From Neobacillus sp. FSL H8-0543 (GTDB taxonomy: Bacteria; Bacillota; Bacilli; Bacillales; Cytobacillaceae), in assembly GCF_038592905.1 (NCBI RefSeq), contig NZ_CP151943.1, positions 2,717,001 through 2,781,000 of the forward strand: a stretch of 64,000 nt of DNA, read 5' to 3'. Below, piece by piece: positions 55,145 through 64,000 of this stretch. Every line of letters begins with the position of its first letter. The first letter of the stretch is position 1. The position numbers and the translations under genes were made by a program. Under the pieces are notes generated by a model, which worked only from the letters and a program-made list of their open reading frames with translations, ran no database searches and was not told the origin of the DNA.

Positions 55145-55912
55145 ATGAGCAAAATATTAGAAGCAAGAAATATGATCAAAAAAGTAGAATTAGGAAAAGA
55201 CCATGAGCTTCTTATCTTAAAGAATATAAACTTGGAGATAGAAGAAGGTGAATTCGTATCTGTCATGGGGCCGTCTGGAAGCGGGAAATCAACACTGCTA
55301 TATAATATAAGCGGTATGGATAGAATTACTTCTGGTAGTGTGAAATTTAAAGGTCGTGAAATCGGCAGTCTAAAAGAAGAAGAACTGGCGAAAATCCGAC
55401 GGGAAACAATGGGGTTTATCTTTCAGGATATTAATCTATTAAAGAATCTTTCATTGATTGACAATGTGATGTTTCCTGCACTTGTATCAAAAGAAGCGGA
55501 TAAAAATGCGGTAAATCAAAAAGCAAAAAAACTGTTGGAAATGACAGGAATTGAAAAGCTTGCAAATCACAATATCACTCAAGGCTCTGGTGGACAGCTG
55601 CAGAGAGTCGGCATTTGCAGAGCATTGATAAATGACCCGGATATCCTATTTGGAGATGAACCGACTGGAGCATTGGATTCCAAATCGACAGCAGAGATTA
55701 TGTCAATTCTTGCAGATATTAATAAAAATGGGACAACCGTAATGCTCGTTACACATGACGTAAAGGTGGCAGCAAAAACTGAAAGAATACTGTTTATGGT
55801 AGATGGAACTATTGTCGCACAGAAGAAAATGCGTAAATACGATGTGCAGCAAGACGATAGTAAGCAAAGAGAAGAAAGTATTATGAAATGGTTAGTGGAA
55901 AATGGGTTCTAA
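55145..55912 (+). CDS. FtsX-associated ABC transporter ATP-binding protein
   Basis: 255 residues. Walker A GPSGSGKST, Q loop IFQDINLLKNLSL, Walker B ILFGDEPTGALDSKS, H-loop VTHDVKVA. The signature reads GSGGQLQRVG where LSGGQ is usual. Partner of the preceding permease; LolD/MacB-type. Adenine- and GAA-rich codon use similar to the permease. Confidence 0.9.
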   Translation: MSKILEARNMIKKVELGKDHELLILKNINLEIEEGEFVSVMGPSGSGKSTLLYNISGMDRITSGSVKFKGREIGSLKEEELAKIRRETMGFIFQDINLLKNLSLIDNVMFPALVSKEADKNAVNQKAKKLLEMTGIEKLANHNITQGSGGQLQRVGICRALINDPDILFGDEPTGALDSKSTAEIMSILADINKNGTTVMLVTHDVKVAAKTERILFMVDGTIVAQKKMRKYDVQQDDSKQREESIMKWLVENGF

Positions 55913-56116
55913 TTTTTCATTGGCATTTGCATAAAGTTCATATGGGGATTGATTAGGTCTAAAGGAAAAGTTCTTAAGAATGTTTGTAAGGAAAGGCTTC
56001 TCCGTCTATTTTAGAGTTTTTGAATATTGTGACCCTTTTAACAGGAATTTCCCTAAAAAAATAGAATAGTTAGATATGGTGTCATAAATTGGCCAAGTCA
56101 GTAAGGGGGAGTTACC

Positions 56117-57073
56117 TTGTCACACGAACAAATGAATCCCACGATAGAAAAGATATTAACAAACATTGAGAAAGTTATGATAGGGAAGAGAAATGTTGCT
56201 GAACTAAGTTTAGCAGCCCTGCTTGCAGGAGGGCATGTGCTGTTAGAGGATGTGCCAGGTGTTGGGAAGACGATGATGGTGCGGGCACTAGCTAAGTCTG
56301 TAAATGCAAACTTTCGCAGAATCCAGTTTACCCCTGACCTGTTACCGTCGGATGTTACCGGGGTCTCGATTTATAATCCGAAGGAAATGGAATTTCAATT
56401 TCGTCCTGGTCCATTAATGGGGAATATTATCCTCGCGGATGAAATTAACCGGACATCACCAAAGACGCAGTCCGCCCTTCTTGAAGGAATGGAGGAGGCG
56501 AGTGTGACAATTGATGGTGTTACGCATAAACTGCCCAAGCCATTCTTTGTTATGGCTACCCAAAATCCGATTGAATATGAAGGCACTTACCCGCTTCCAG
56601 AAGCCCAGCTAGACCGCTTTCTATTAAAAATGAAAATGGGCTATCCTGATATTGCTGAAGAGATGGAGGTTCTGAATCGAGCGCAAAAACAACCGCCGAT
56701 TGAAGACTTATATCCGGTTATCGACCTTGAAGGGCTTTTAGCTCTTCAGCAAGAAATAAAACAGGTATTTGTTGATAATACGTTAAAGCGTTATATTGTT
56801 GACATTGTTAATGGGACAAGGAGCTACCGTGGTGTTTACCTTGGTGCAAGTCCAAGGGGATCGATTGCGCTGATGAAGGCCGCTCAAGCCTATGCCTATA
56901 TGTATGGTCGCGACTATTGTTTACCTGATGATATTCAATATCTGGCTCCATTTGTTTTATCGCACCGGATTATTTTAAAGTCAGAAGCAAAGTTTGAAGG
57001 AATCTCAGCAGAAGAAGTAGTCAACCAGGTGGTTGCGAGAATTCACGTACCGGTAAAAAGGCTAGTGAAATAA
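56117..57073 (+). CDS. yeaC: MoxR-type AAA ATPase (YeaC-like)
   Basis: 318 residues, TTG start with GGGGGAG upstream. Walker A GVGKTMMVRAL, Walker B NIILADEINRTSPKTQSALL, sensor ATQNPIEYEGTYPLPEAQLD. With the DUF58 and transglutaminase proteins it forms the common MoxR module upstream of guaA in bacilli, so backbone synteny resumes here. The role is probably chaperone-like assembly of an envelope complex. Confidence 0.9.
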   Translation: MSHEQMNPTIEKILTNIEKVMIGKRNVAELSLAALLAGGHVLLEDVPGVGKTMMVRALAKSVNANFRRIQFTPDLLPSDVTGVSIYNPKEMEFQFRPGPLMGNIILADEINRTSPKTQSALLEGMEEASVTIDGVTHKLPKPFFVMATQNPIEYEGTYPLPEAQLDRFLLKMKMGYPDIAEEMEVLNRAQKQPPIEDLYPVIDLEGLLALQQEIKQVFVDNTLKRYIVDIVNGTRSYRGVYLGASPRGSIALMKAAQAYAYMYGRDYCLPDDIQYLAPFVLSHRIILKSEAKFEGISAEEVVNQVVARIHVPVKRLVK

Positions 57074-57074
57074 G

Positions 57075-58289
57075 ATGAGAAAATGGTGGAGTCCATTCAA
57101 AAAGGTATGGAAATTTATCGTCTTACTCCTTTTACTCCTCCTAACGTTTTCCTATGCGATGTTTCAAGGAGGATTTGTCAGTTGGTTTTTATTTTATAGC
57201 TTTCTACCATTTGCGATTTATAGTTTCGCTCTCTCTTTTTATTCCTTAAGCGGGATAGAGGTGATCCGCAATATTGAAAAATCCACCTACAATGCAGGTG
57301 AACCGCTAAGGGTAATGGTAACCGTGAAGCGGAGGTCATCCTTCCCGTTATTTTACTTGTTTATTGCTGATCAACTGGATGACATCTTAATGAACACCCA
57401 CCAGCAAAAAAAGACAAAGGTACTTATTTTACCGGGTTTCAAAAAGGAATTTTCTTTTGATTATGTAATTGACAAACTTCCACGCGGAGAGCACTTATTC
57501 CACAGCTTTACTTTAAAGACTGGGGATTTGCTTGGCTTAATTGAAAAGGAAGTATCCTATCCTATTGAAAATAAAGTAATCGTCTATCCTGCCTACACGG
57601 ACCTCCTCTATCGTCCATTTGAAAACCCCTTTGACCAAGGGATGACTGCTTCGAGAGAACGGGTGCAGCGAGATACCTCCATGGCAGTTGGGATCAGGGA
57701 TTATCAGCCAGGGGATCGTTTTTCCTGGATTAACTGGAAAGCCTCAGCTAAGAGAAATGAAATTATGACGAAGGAGTTTGAACAGCGTCAATCCCATGAT
57801 GTTTTTCTTGTTATGGATTGTGTACCCGATAAGCGCTTCGAGGCAATTGTATCCTTTACAGCATCAATGCAGCGTGCCGTCTTGAAAAAAGGAGCGAGGA
57901 TGGGGCTGTTAACGGTAAGTGATCAAAGGAGTTTCTATCCGCTTGGGGGCGGGGAAAAGCAACAGCAGCTGCTCCTCTTTCACCTAGCAAAAATAAGGGC
58001 AAAAGCTAATGCCTCCTTTGATAAGGTGCTAGAAACAGAGGGCCTGTTTGTCCAACAAACAGTATCGTTTTTGCTTGTTACCACCCAATTAACTAAAAGC
58101 TTGATTGAGAAAGCAAGCTTCCTCGGACAGCGAAAAGGGAAAATTACACTGTTTCTAATAAAAGGGGAGAAAGAAGCACCGACATCTGCTGAGTTGTCAT
58201 TGATAGCCATGGCCAATGCACGCGGGGTAAGAGTGATTATGGTACATGAAGGTGATTATGCCGCAGCCTTTTCGGAGGTGAATTTTTAA
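57075..58289 (+). CDS. yeaD: DUF58 protein (YeaD-like)
   Basis: 404 residues. Two N-terminal membrane helices, a beta domain, then the DUF58 core RDYQPGDRFSWINWKASAKR and a vWA-like end (HDVFLVMDCVPDKRFE). Starts one base after the MoxR stop and shares one base (TAATG) with the next gene. Confidence 0.88.
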   Translation: MRKWWSPFKKVWKFIVLLLLLLLTFSYAMFQGGFVSWFLFYSFLPFAIYSFALSFYSLSGIEVIRNIEKSTYNAGEPLRVMVTVKRRSSFPLFYLFIADQLDDILMNTHQQKKTKVLILPGFKKEFSFDYVIDKLPRGEHLFHSFTLKTGDLLGLIEKEVSYPIENKVIVYPAYTDLLYRPFENPFDQGMTASRERVQRDTSMAVGIRDYQPGDRFSWINWKASAKRNEIMTKEFEQRQSHDVFLVMDCVPDKRFEAIVSFTASMQRAVLKKGARMGLLTVSDQRSFYPLGGGEKQQQLLLFHLAKIRAKANASFDKVLETEGLFVQQTVSFLLVTTQLTKSLIEKASFLGQRKGKITLFLIKGEKEAPTSAELSLIAMANARGVRVIMVHEGDYAAAFSEVNF

Positions 58290-60484
58290 TGAAAAGAGAT
58301 TTACCCACCTTTCTATTGTATGCACTTGGTTTCTTGCTTTTATGGGAATGGCTGAGACCAATTGAACAATTAACAGATACTGAAGGTATTGAAATGTTTA
58401 TCCTCTTTATGCTGATTTCATTTATGTGTTCGTTTAGTAAACTCCGTTGGATTTGGCAAACAGCCATAAAGATCGGCTTTATTTTATTTGCTATTAATCG
58501 ATTTTATTATGAAGAAGGATTTTTTCACTTCGGGTGGTTGTTTGCCCTAATAAGCGACTTTTTCAGTAATATGGGTTTAATTTTCAATCGGAACTGGTCA
58601 GAATTATCAAATCAGTTTCGCAGTGTCCTCTTCTTTGTTTTACTATGGATCATGGTTTATTTAATTCATTATTGGCTACTAAACCGCCAAAAGATTTTTA
58701 TCTTCTTCCTAATGACCATTATCTACATAACGGTTTTGGATACTTTTACGCTTTACGAAGCTCAAGCAGCGATTGTCAGGACGGTAATCGCAGGATTTGC
58801 TGTCATGGGGATGCTGACCTATTACCGAATTTTAGCAAAGGAGAATGTCAGTACAGAACCTTCCATGACTGGTAAATGGATGAGGCCGTTAGTTTTAATG
58901 ATTACTTTATGTGTAGCAGTTGGGATGCTTGGACCGAAATTAGAGCCAATCTGGCCAGATCCTGTACCCTATCTTAAAGCTGCAGGTGATAAGGGCGGCG
59001 ATGATCGGAATTCTGGTGTTTCAACTGTAGGTTACGGTGAAGATGACTCACAGTTAGGTGGTCCGTTTACTGGCGACGACAGTATTGTTTTTCGGTATGA
59101 AGCGAATGTGAGGAATTATTGGAAGGTTGAAACAAAGGATGTTTATACAGGTAAAGGGTGGATAGCTTCTGAGGCGAATCAAGTTCCATTTAGAAGTCAG
59201 GAATTAGTTCCGATTGCCTCTTACCCGCCGGAGGTAGAAACGACCGAGGATACAGCATCATTATCTTTGTATATGGAGTATAATCATCTAATCTATCCGG
59301 CAGGTATTCAAAGATTTGATCTCCCATTTAACTATTTTCTTGAAATAGATACATTTATGGAGAAAGTATCAATTTTTGATACGAATGCTAAGCCTGTTTT
59401 TCCTGATGCCTATACCGTTGAGTTTAAAGTTCCCAAATATAAGGCTAGCGATTTAAGAAAAACGACCGCGGTTGATGCTTCCCTAGCAGATACAGATTTA
59501 TTTAGGAAGTATACTCAACTGCCAGAAGATATTCCAGCGAGTATTAAACAATTAGCAGAGGAAATTACAGCTGGCAAGACGAACTGGTTTGATAAGGCAA
59601 AGGCAGTCGAGCGATATTTTAGTGCCTCGGGGTTCAAATATGATCAAAAGAATGTGGCGATACCTGGGGATGAAGAAGACTATGTTGAACAATTTCTATT
59701 TGATACAAAAATAGGGTATTGTGATAATTTCTCGACGTCGATGGCTGTTATGCTTCGAACGCTTGGCATTCCGACCCGTTGGGTAAAAGGATATACGGGC
59801 GGAGAATTCATAAACTCCAGCAGTGAAAATTTATCGAGAGAGATTTATGAAGTGACGAACAATAATGCCCATTCTTGGGTGGAGGTCTATTTTCCCAATC
59901 AAGGCTGGGTCCCTTTTGAGCCGACAATGGGGTTCACAAATGAAGTTTCCATCAGTTACTTAAATGAAGATGGGACTCCGGATAGCACGGAAGTAACGGC
60001 ACCGCCGGCAGCAAAGCCGCAAGAGGAACTCCCTTCAGATAACGATAGTAAAGCGAAACAGGAAAAATCCTTTGAGTTGAAACCATTTTGGGAGAACACT
60101 CAATCGTTTTTTAGGGAATATTGGAAACTGCTACTAATTAGTGTTATCGTTGCTGCGGCAGTAGCGGGGATTGTTTACCTTAATCGCGGAAAATGGGTCC
60201 CACGTTATTATTTACTTCGTTACCGGTTTAAGAAAAAGGATGATAGTATCGCAGAAGCCTATCTTGTTTTATTAGCCCAATTGGAACGATTAGGATTAAA
60301 GCGCAAAGAGAATCAAACGCTAAGAAGTTATGCCCGCTATATTGATTCCTTCTTTTCATCGAGAGAAATGTCGAGGATAACAAAACAATATGAGGAATAC
60401 TTATATCATCAGCATCTCCCAGAGGGAAGCTGGAAAGAAACACATGAATTATGGGAAAATTTAATTAAAAAGACAATCGCTTGA
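58289..60484 (+). CDS. yebA: Membrane transglutaminase-like protein (YebA-like)
   Basis: 731 residues. About six N-terminal membrane helices, an outside transglutaminase-like domain with GYCDNFSTSMAVMLR (Cys), NNNAHSWVEVYF (His) and WVPFEPTMGF (acidic residue position), another helix near 610-630 and a cytoplasmic helical tail of about 100 residues. Probably acts on envelope proteins or peptides; partner of YeaC/YeaD. Confidence 0.88.
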   Translation: MKRDLPTFLLYALGFLLLWEWLRPIEQLTDTEGIEMFILFMLISFMCSFSKLRWIWQTAIKIGFILFAINRFYYEEGFFHFGWLFALISDFFSNMGLIFNRNWSELSNQFRSVLFFVLLWIMVYLIHYWLLNRQKIFIFFLMTIIYITVLDTFTLYEAQAAIVRTVIAGFAVMGMLTYYRILAKENVSTEPSMTGKWMRPLVLMITLCVAVGMLGPKLEPIWPDPVPYLKAAGDKGGDDRNSGVSTVGYGEDDSQLGGPFTGDDSIVFRYEANVRNYWKVETKDVYTGKGWIASEANQVPFRSQELVPIASYPPEVETTEDTASLSLYMEYNHLIYPAGIQRFDLPFNYFLEIDTFMEKVSIFDTNAKPVFPDAYTVEFKVPKYKASDLRKTTAVDASLADTDLFRKYTQLPEDIPASIKQLAEEITAGKTNWFDKAKAVERYFSASGFKYDQKNVAIPGDEEDYVEQFLFDTKIGYCDNFSTSMAVMLRTLGIPTRWVKGYTGGEFINSSSENLSREIYEVTNNNAHSWVEVYFPNQGWVPFEPTMGFTNEVSISYLNEDGTPDSTEVTAPPAAKPQEELPSDNDSKAKQEKSFELKPFWENTQSFFREYWKLLLISVIVAAAVAGIVYLNRGKWVPRYYLLRYRFKKKDDSIAEAYLVLLAQLERLGLKRKENQTLRSYARYIDSFFSSREMSRITKQYEEYLYHQHLPEGSWKETHELWENLIKKTIA

Positions 60485-60510
60485 CCAGAAAAACAACCTA
60501 CTGATACAAT
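60481..60510 (+). promoter_or_regulatory. Promoter of guaA
   Basis: TTGACC (60481-60486), 18 bases, TACAAT (60505-60510). The -35 overlaps the stop codon of the transglutaminase gene. Confidence 0.7.
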
Positions 60511-60534
60511 AGGCAGGAATTTAATATTACGTTT

Positions 60535-60606
60535 TCTTCATATATCCTCGAAAATATGGATCGAGAGTCTCTACCGGGTCGCCGTAAATGGCCTGACTAT
60601 GAAGGC
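60535..60606 (+). ncRNA. Purine riboswitch, guanine class (guaA)
   Basis: P1 CTTCATA / TATGAAG, conserved ATATGG, TCTCTACC, CCGTAAA and GACTATG. The base after GA in GACTATG is C, which pairs with guanine, so it is the guanine/hypoxanthine class. Followed by a terminator hairpin before guaA, the usual off-switch. Confidence 0.93.
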
Positions 60607-60631
60607 GGAAATTTCTGTTTTAGCATTCACA

Positions 60632-60697
60632 AGAAAACTAGAATTCTGCCTTCCTGACTTTTTTTGGAGGGCGAATGCTAGTTTTCTTTTTTTTCTG
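60632..60697 (+). terminator. Riboswitch-controlled terminator before guaA
   Basis: AGAAAACTAG (with inner CTTCC/GGAGG pairs) and CTAGTTTTCT followed by T8. Confidence 0.85.
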
Positions 60698-60754
60698 CAA
60701 CTTTTTTACTGGTAATGTGAATACTAAGAGCACTATTTGGAAGAGGTGGCTAAT

Positions 60755-62293
60755 TTGACAGGCATGAAAGATATGATCGTTGTTTTAGATTTTGGAAGCC
60801 AATATAATCAGTTGATTACACGCCGTATTCGGGAATTTGGGGTATATAGTGAACTGCACCCGCATACTATTACCGCAGAGGAAATTAGAAAAATGAATCC
60901 AAAAGGAATAATTTTTTCTGGCGGACCTAATAGCGTGTATGATGAAAATTCCTTTCGCTGTGATGAAGAGATTTTCGAAATGGGTCTGCCCATTTTAGGA
61001 ATTTGCTATGGAATGCAATTAATGACTGTTCATTTTGATGGTAAGGTTGAAAAAGCAAAGAATCGCGAATATGGCAAGGCTGTTATGAACCTTGAACATC
61101 AGACAAAGCTGTTTAAAGATTTGCCTGAGGCGCAGACCGTCTGGATGAGCCATGGCGATTTAGTTGTCGAAGCACCGCAGGGTTTTAATGTAGATGGAAC
61201 AAGCCCATCCTGTCCGATCGCTGCTATGAGTAATGAGGAACGAAAGCTTTATGCGGTTCAATTTCATCCAGAAGTGCGCCATTCTGTTTATGGTAATGAA
61301 CTGCTTAAGAATTTTGTGTTTAACGTTTGTGGCAGTAGTGGAGATTGGTCGATGGAAAACTATATTGAAATGGAAATCGCCAAGATCCGTGAGCAGGTAG
61401 GCTCGAAGAAAGTCCTATGTGCACTTAGCGGCGGTGTAGATTCCTCCGTTGTTGCTGTACTCATTCATAAAGCAATCGGCAATCAACTTACATGTATTTT
61501 TGTTGACCATGGTCTGCTCCGTAAGAATGAGGCCGACCAAGTCATGGAGACTTTGGCAGAGGGTTTTCATATGAATGTAATTAAAGTAGATGCGAAAGAC
61601 CGGTTCTTTTCAAAATTAGAAGGTGTTTCCGATCCAGAGCAGAAGCGGAAAATTATTGGAAATGAGTTTATTTATGTATTTGATGACGAAGCAACGAAGC
61701 TTGAGGGAATTGAATTTTTAGCTCAAGGTACGCTTTACACCGATATTATCGAAAGCGGTACGGCAACAGCACAAACAATTAAGTCTCATCATAATGTCGG
61801 CGGATTGCCTGAAGATATGCAGTTTACCTTGATTGAACCGCTAAAAACTTTGTTTAAAGATGAAGTTCGTGCACTTGGAACAGAGCTTGGAATGCCGGAT
61901 GACATTGTTTGGAGACAGCCATTCCCAGGTCCAGGTCTTGGTATACGCGTACTTGGAGCAATTTCAGAGGATAAGCTTGAAATCGTCCGGGAATCGGATT
62001 GGATTCTTCGTGAAGAAATTAAAAAGGCAGGACTTGACCGTGAGATTTGGCAATATTTCACCGTGCTCCCGGATATCCGCAGTGTCGGTGTCATGGGTGA
62101 CGCACGTACCTACGATTACACGATCGGTATTCGTGCAGTGACATCTATTGATGGGATGACGTCAGATTGGGCAAGAATTCCGTGGGATGTGCTGGAAGTG
62201 ATTTCAACAAGAATTGTAAACGAAGTACCGCATGTAAACCGGGTCGTGTATGATATCACTAGCAAGCCGCCTGCAACGATAGAGTGGGAATAA
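60755..62293 (+). CDS. guaA: GMP synthase (glutamine-hydrolysing)
   Basis: 512 residues from TTG 60755 (AAGAGGTGG upstream). N-terminal class I amidotransferase with the Cys elbow GICYGMQ and FHPEV, then the ATP-pyrophosphatase domain with [10 protein letters not shown] and the C-terminal dimerisation domain ([20 protein letters not shown]). Converts XMP to GMP. Controlled by the guanine riboswitch upstream. Confidence 0.97.
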   Translation: MTGMKDMIVVLDFGSQYNQLITRRIREFGVYSELHPHTITAEEIRKMNPKGIIFSGGPNSVYDENSFRCDEEIFEMGLPILGICYGMQLMTVHFDGKVEKAKNREYGKAVMNLEHQTKLFKDLPEAQTVWMSHGDLVVEAPQGFNVDGTSPSCPIAAMSNEERKLYAVQFHPEVRHSVYGNELLKNFVFNVCGSSGDWSMENYIEMEIAKIREQVGSKKVLCALSGGVDSSVVAVLIHKAIGNQLTCIFVDHGLLRKNEADQVMETLAEGFHMNVIKVDAKDRFFSKLEGVSDPEQKRKIIGNEFIYVFDDEATKLEGIEFLAQGTLYTDIIESGTATAQTIKSHHNVGGLPEDMQFTLIEPLKTLFKDEVRALGTELGMPDDIVWRQPFPGPGLGIRVLGAISEDKLEIVRESDWILREEIKKAGLDREIWQYFTVLPDIRSVGVMGDARTYDYTIGIRAVTSIDGMTSDWARIPWDVLEVISTRIVNEVPHVNRVVYDITSKPPATIEWE

Positions 62294-62352
62294 AGAGTAA
62301 ATTAAAATACGAACGATATTTATACTTTTATAATTATTGTTCGCATTTTATG

Positions 62353-62381
62353 TTTACAAGGTCGTATTTATCTGCTATTAT
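62353..62381 (+). promoter_or_regulatory. Promoter of pbuG
   Basis: TTTACA (62353-62358), 17 bases, TATTAT (62376-62381). Confidence 0.75.
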
Positions 62382-62412
62382 AAAAAAGTATTTTAGGAAT
62401 TACTATATTCAT

Positions 62413-62483
62413 GCATCGTATAATATTGGGGATATGGCCCAAAAGTTTCTACCGAGCTACCGTAAATAGCTTGACTACGAGGC
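62413..62483 (+). ncRNA. Purine riboswitch, guanine class (pbuG)
   Basis: P1 TCGTA / TACGA with GATATGG, TTTCTACC, CCGTAAA and GACTACGA. C at the specificity position marks guanine/hypoxanthine binding. The TTGACTA strand is complemented by TAGTCAAG just before the terminator, giving the antiterminator switch. Confidence 0.93.
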
Positions 62484-62537
62484 AGTGTTATAAAGCAGAG
62501 GCTCTCCCTCTATTTATCTACACATGCCAATAGTCAA

Positions 62538-62573
62538 GCGCTCCGGTAGAAGATACCGGAGCGTTTTTTTATT
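62538..62573 (+). terminator. Riboswitch-controlled terminator before pbuG
   Basis: CGCTCCGGTA / TACCGGAGCG hairpin, T7 tail. Confidence 0.9.
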
Positions 62574-62600
62574 ACAGCAAGATTCATAGGGGGAAGAAAT

Positions 62601-63926
62601 ATGCAAAAATATTTTCAGTTTAAAGAATTAGGAACGAGTTACCGTCAGGAATTTATCGGCGGCGTGACTACCTTTTTAGCGATGGCTTATATATTAGTAG
62701 TCAACCCGTTAACATTAACACTTGCTAGTGTAGAAGATTTACCAGATGCATTAAGAATGGATTATGGAGCGGTATTTGTTGCAACAGCATTGGCTGCAGC
62801 AATAGGTTCCATTGTGATGGGGTTACTTGGAAAGTACCCGCTTGCGTTAGCACCGGGTATGGGATTGAATGCATTCTTCGCATACACAGTTGTTTTAGGA
62901 AGTGGTATTCCTTGGGAGCATGCACTAGGAGCCGTATTTGTTTCCGGAGTGTTTTTCTTTATACTGACTATGACCGGTCTTCGTGAAAAACTTATTAACG
63001 CCATTCCTGTTGAGCTGAAGCATGCGGTTGGTGCAGGAATTGGATTATTCATTACGTTCGTTGGTTTGCAAAGCGCTCAAATTATAGTAAACAATGATGC
63101 TACACTTGTTGGATTAGGTGATTTGACAGCAGGTCCTACATTACTTGCGATATTTGGAATTGTCGTTACCGTTATTTTAATGACTAAAGGTGTTAAAGGC
63201 GGCGTATTTTATGGAATGATCATTACTGCTGTTGTAGGGATGCTTTTCAATTTAATAGATACTCCTGAAAAAATTGTTGATACTGTACCAAGCTTAGCTC
63301 CAACCTTTGGAGCAGCTATTACTTCATTAGGTGATAGTTCCTTTTATTCAACTGCAATGGTTGGTATCGTCCTTACCTTTTTATTCGTTGATTTCTTTGA
63401 CAATGCAGGAACACTTGTAGCTGTAGCAAATCAAGCAGGTATGATTAAAGATAATAAATTACCGCGTGCTGGTCGGGCGCTAATCTCCGATTCTATTGCA
63501 ACAACAGTCGGTGCGGTACTTGGAACATCAACGGTTACATCGTATGTAGAATCTTCTGCAGGGGTGGCAGCTGGGGCGAAAACTGGATTTGCGTCCTTGG
63601 TTACGGCAGGATTATTTATCCTATCACTATTTTTCTTCCCGTTGTTATCCGTTGTTACCGCAGCAGTCACGGCTCCTGCCTTAATTATTGTAGGAGTGCT
63701 GATGGCCGCGTCTTTAAGAAAAATTGATTGGTCTCGTTTTGAGATTGCCGTTCCATCGTTTTTGACGATGATTGTTATGCCGTTATCTTACAGTATTGCA
63801 ACAGGGATCGCGGTCGGCTTTATCTTCTACCCAATTACCATGATTGTAAAAGGGAAAATGAAAGAAGTTCATCCAATCATGTATTTCTTCTTTGTTATCT
63901 TTATCCTGTATTTTATTTTCTTATAA
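62601..63926 (+). CDS. pbuG: Hypoxanthine/guanine permease (NCS2/AzgA family)
   Basis: 441 residues, about 12 membrane segments. Motifs: TTFLAMAYILVVNP, PGMGLNAFFAYTVVL, LKHAVGAGIGLFITFVGLQ and FVDFFDNAGTLVAVA, typical of AzgA-type purine carriers. GGGGGAAG before ATG 62601. Its riboswitch and place after guaA match B. subtilis PbuG. Confidence 0.95.
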   Translation: MQKYFQFKELGTSYRQEFIGGVTTFLAMAYILVVNPLTLTLASVEDLPDALRMDYGAVFVATALAAAIGSIVMGLLGKYPLALAPGMGLNAFFAYTVVLGSGIPWEHALGAVFVSGVFFFILTMTGLREKLINAIPVELKHAVGAGIGLFITFVGLQSAQIIVNNDATLVGLGDLTAGPTLLAIFGIVVTVILMTKGVKGGVFYGMIITAVVGMLFNLIDTPEKIVDTVPSLAPTFGAAITSLGDSSFYSTAMVGIVLTFLFVDFFDNAGTLVAVANQAGMIKDNKLPRAGRALISDSIATTVGAVLGTSTVTSYVESSAGVAAGAKTGFASLVTAGLFILSLFFFPLLSVVTAAVTAPALIIVGVLMAASLRKIDWSRFEIAVPSFLTMIVMPLSYSIATGIAVGFIFYPITMIVKGKMKEVHPIMYFFFVIFILYFIFL

Positions 63927-63931
63927 TAGTG

Positions 63932-63967
63932 TGGAGGGGCTGTGAATTTCACAGTCCCTTTTTTTGA
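63932..63967 (+). terminator. Terminator after pbuG
   Basis: GGGGCTGTGA / TCACAGTCCC hairpin with T7 tail. Confidence 0.85.
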
Positions 63968-64000
63968 TTTATTAATTTCACGTAAAATTCATAATCTTTG

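Overview
The window comes from a low-GC, spore-forming member of the Bacillaceae (Bacillus or Neobacillus type). Three things point there. The backbone order matches the Bacillus subtilis groESL neighbourhood: rimI-tsaD-(lipoprotein)-ydiF-moaC-rex-ydiK/ydiL-groES-groEL and, 46 kb later, the yeaC-yeaD-yebA-type operon, guaA and pbuG. Shine-Dalgarno sites are strong and TTG/GTG starts are common. There is a GerA-type germination receptor with a sigma-G-like promoter. I see no tRNA, rRNA or CRISPR array.

Left backbone (1-9.9 kb): tsaD (frameshifted as given), a frameshifted Gmad2-type lipoprotein, ydiF, moaC, rex, ydiL-ydiK and CIRCE-controlled groESL. The tsaD-ydiF interval holds two unusual structures. 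One is a cluster of about 14 same-orientation DnaA-box-like 9-mers, six of them at exact 21-bp spacing. The other is a 52-bp tandem repeat array (about 19 units) directly behind the ydiF stop codon; on the ydiF strand almost every unit carries a Shine-Dalgarno sequence and an 11-codon ORF.

Genomic island (9.87-26.72 kb): the last 21 bp of groEL are repeated exactly at 26699-26719, and a tyrosine-recombinase remnant lies beside the left copy, so this reads as an integrated element at the groEL 3' end. It carries hxlA-hxlB, zwf, a short-form gnd, rpiA, an HxlR regulator, a YhdH-type oxidoreductase (frameshifted), an SDR, a DUF3231 protein and a gerA/B/C-type receptor operon. hxlAB, zwf and gnd, with the housekeeping glucose-6-phosphate isomerase, would close a dissimilatory ribulose-monophosphate cycle that oxidises formaldehyde to CO2 and makes NADPH. 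Four copies of a long operator-promoter module, all with the same polarity toward their target gene, look like the HxlR regulon of the island. Several decayed fragments (Fe-alcohol dehydrogenase, histidine kinase, YitT, YhcX-like pieces) show past rearrangement.

Accessory stretch (26.7-56 kb): a cupin protein; a MarR-pirin-DsbA cluster with three matching palindromic operators; an old-yellow-enzyme gene with a G8-tract frameshift; a purple acid phosphatase with a HupE-like protein; a single-chain triple RidA protein; an SF0329-like protein; PadR with DUF2812; a Ctc/L25 protein; an overlapping operon of two ABC ATPases, permeases (one with a degenerate peptidase-like ectodomain) and an ECF sigma factor; an RpiR-type regulator divergent from an ECF vitamin-type transporter with fused ATPases and a PHP hydrolase; and an FtsX-type ABC transporter. 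A family of related hairpin terminators recurs four times here.

Right backbone (56-64 kb): MoxR ATPase, DUF58 protein and transglutaminase in one operon, then guaA and pbuG, each behind its own guanine-class riboswitch and terminator. Several frameshifts fall in or beside homopolymers (tsaD, the oxidoreductase, the flavin enzyme), so some may be assembly errors and not true mutations.
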